From assembly GCA_030601545.1 (NCBI GenBank), contig JAUVTM010000132.1:1-6097 (forward strand): 6,097 bases of DNA, in the 5' to 3' direction. This document shows, piece by piece, positions 5,614-6,097 of this stretch (the stretch's first letter is position 1; each line of letters opens with the position of its first letter). The position numbers were made by a program, and so were the translations under genes. The DNA comes from Syntrophobacterales bacterium (GTDB taxonomy: Bacteria > Desulfobacterota > Syntrophobacteria > BM002). The notes under the pieces were generated by a model. The model did no database searches. It was not told the origin of the DNA and saw nothing but the letters and a program-made list of their open reading frames with translations.

Positions 5614-5741
5614 GTTATCCGTTATTCGTTATCCGTTATAGGAAGAGAGTCAAGCGCTATTCCACATCTCTATAAACAGTGAACCATAATCCTCATTCTC
5701 TTGCTTTTAACACGAATAACCAATAACTGATAACATATAAC
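5614..5741. repeat. Inverted array of 7-nt words (GTTATNN) between two tRNA genes
   Basis: Four GTTAT words start at 5614, 5621, 5628 and 5635, exactly 7 nt apart. Four complementary ATAAC words start at 5716, 5723, 5730 and 5737, again exactly 7 nt apart. In an RNA through this spacer the arms could pair as four 5-bp helices separated by 2x2 internal loops, closing a 76-nt loop (5640-5715). Neither arm codes for protein and no T-run follows. The array lies in the presumed tRNA-Gln/tRNA-Glu precursor, where it might influence processing; it ends 10 nt before tRNA-Glu. Confidence 0.8.
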
Positions 5742-5751
5742 TCGGTATCGC

Positions 5752-5827
5752 GGTCCCATCGTCTAGTGGTCTAGGATATCGGCCTCTCACGCCGAAGACA
5801 CGGGTTCGAGTCCCGTTGGGACTGCCA
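5752..5827 (+). tRNA. tRNA-Glu (anticodon CTC)
   Basis: The acceptor strands are GGTCCCA (5752-5758) and TGGGACT (5817-5823); the first pair is a G1-U72 wobble. The discriminator is G and CCA is encoded (5825-5827). The anticodon stem is TCGGC/GCCGA with loop CTCTCAC (5784-5790) and anticodon CTC (5786-5788), reading GAG. The T arm is ACGGG-TTCGAGT-CCCGT (5800-5816) with a 4-nt variable loop. No convincing promoter lies directly upstream, so transcription from the tRNA-Gln promoter is likely. An intrinsic terminator begins 10 nt after the CCA end. Confidence 0.96.
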
Positions 5828-5836
5828 AATTAAATC

Positions 5837-5869
5837 AAAGGGTTAGTCAAGTTCGGCTAACCCTTTTTT
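5837..5869 (+). terminator. Intrinsic terminator after tRNA-Glu
   Basis: AAAGGGTTAG (5837-5846) pairs perfectly with CTAACCCTTT (5857-5866). A T-G and a C-G pair can extend the stem inward, leaving a 6-nt loop. A run of six T (5864-5869) follows the GC core. It ends the tRNA-Gln/tRNA-Glu transcript. Confidence 0.9.
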
Positions 5870-6062
5870 CCTCAGGGAGTGGATAAGGAGTAGATGAATC
5901 CTCACCCCTCATTTCCCGTCTCCAAAGTGTCAACGTCGTTTTTGGCACAGGGTCGGGCCGAACTAAGTAGTTGAGATCAACTGGAATGATGTCGAAAAAC
6001 AGGGCGTTTTTGGGGCAATAATTGCCTTTTGGGGGGCGAAAAGAGCGATAATGGAGGTTTTC
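5870..6062. other. Non-coding stretch with two small palindromes
   Basis: I see no credible gene here. The first 60 nt are purine-rich then pyrimidine-rich (5873-5900, then 5900-5932) and may be a degenerate member of the inverted-word arrays, but the match is poor. Two perfect small palindromes follow: AGTTGA-GA-TCAACT (5969-5982) and GGCAAT-A-ATTGCC (6014-6026). They lie 81 and 37 nt before the possible gene start at 6063 and could be operator half-site pairs. No clear promoter was found. Confidence 0.4.
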
Positions 6063-6097
6063 ATGGGCAGCTCAGGCTACATTCCTTTAAGCTTCTT
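6063..6097 (+). CDS. Possible start of a protein gene running off the window
   Basis: An ATG at 6063 is preceded by GGAGG at 6053-6057 with 5-nt spacing, a good ribosome site. The frame stays open to the window end, reading MGSSGYIPLSF and one partial codon. The stretch is too short to identify a family. It would be transcribed separately from the tRNAs, after their terminator. The call rests only on the ribosome site and the open frame. Confidence 0.4.
   Translation, partial: MGSSGYIPLSF

Noticed and set aside
5943..5960. TTGGCACAGGGTCGGGCC as a sigma-54 promoter
   Set aside because: The -24 TGGCAC box is good, but the GC of the -12 box is one base out of place and TTGC is not present. The spacing rule is strict.
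5894..5974. 26-codon plus-strand frame (starting MNPHPSFPV) after AAGGAG
   Set aside because: The ribosome-site spacing is only 3 nt, it lies directly after a terminator with no promoter, and its composition follows the low-complexity pyrimidine-rich stretch.
6017..6052. AATAAT (6017-6022) and GATAAT (6047-6052) as -10 boxes for the gene at 6063
   Set aside because: Neither has a recognisable -35 box at 16-18 nt. GATAAT would also start transcription inside or after the ribosome site.

Overview
This window looks like chromosomal DNA from a moderately GC-rich anaerobic bacterium. The best guess is a member of the Desulfobacterota (former Deltaproteobacteria). That rests on the bL32 sequence (MALPKRRHSKSRSRKKR start, CxxC...CxxC zinc ribbon, GTYKGREVI end), the DUF177-rpmF-fabH order, and an acyl-CoA dehydrogenase gene followed by etfB and an etfA carrying a ferredoxin domain. 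The taxonomic call is an inference from remembered family sequences; a Gram-positive anaerobe is not excluded.

Layout. All six complete protein genes are on the minus strand and read leftward from about 5260: DUF177/yceD (5215-4676), rpmF (4624-4433), fabH (4318-3335), acyl-CoA dehydrogenase (3274-2105), etfB (1988-1197) and ferredoxin-fused etfA (1200-7). A near-consensus sigma-70 promoter (TTGACA, 16 nt, TATACT) lies just upstream of yceD. A strong intrinsic terminator follows rpmF, then a perfect 21-bp palindrome, then fabH. The run is therefore probably split into a ribosome module (yceD-rpmF) and a lipid/redox module (fabH-acd-etfB-etfA), the second reached by read-through or by a promoter I cannot recognise. 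plsX, which commonly sits between rpmF and fabH, is absent. On the plus strand, a second good promoter drives tRNA-Gln(CTG), followed by tRNA-Glu(CTC) and an intrinsic terminator. The start of one more plus-strand gene may lie at 6063.

How the genes may work together. YceD and bL32 belong to 50S subunit biogenesis. FabH makes the first C-C bond of fatty acid synthesis from an acyl-CoA primer and malonyl-ACP. The dehydrogenase and EtfBA should form an acyl-CoA dehydrogenase/Etf complex. Gene order and the EtfA ferredoxin domain match the plan of the caffeyl-CoA reductase complex CarCDE of Acetobacterium woodii. EtfB carries an AIDGDTAQVGP loop of the kind I associate with electron-bifurcating Etfs. 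The catalytic residues of FabH and the dehydrogenase are all present.

The least expected signal is non-coding. Three intergenic spaces hold short degenerate words repeated in tandem with a period of 7 or 8 nt, and each array is matched by an inverted copy farther along, so each space could fold into a long interrupted hairpin. The words differ: TGGAATNN between acd and etfB, AGCNNGC between the two divergent promoters, GTTATNN between the two tRNAs. The shared architecture with different words suggests a recurrent class of intergenic element.
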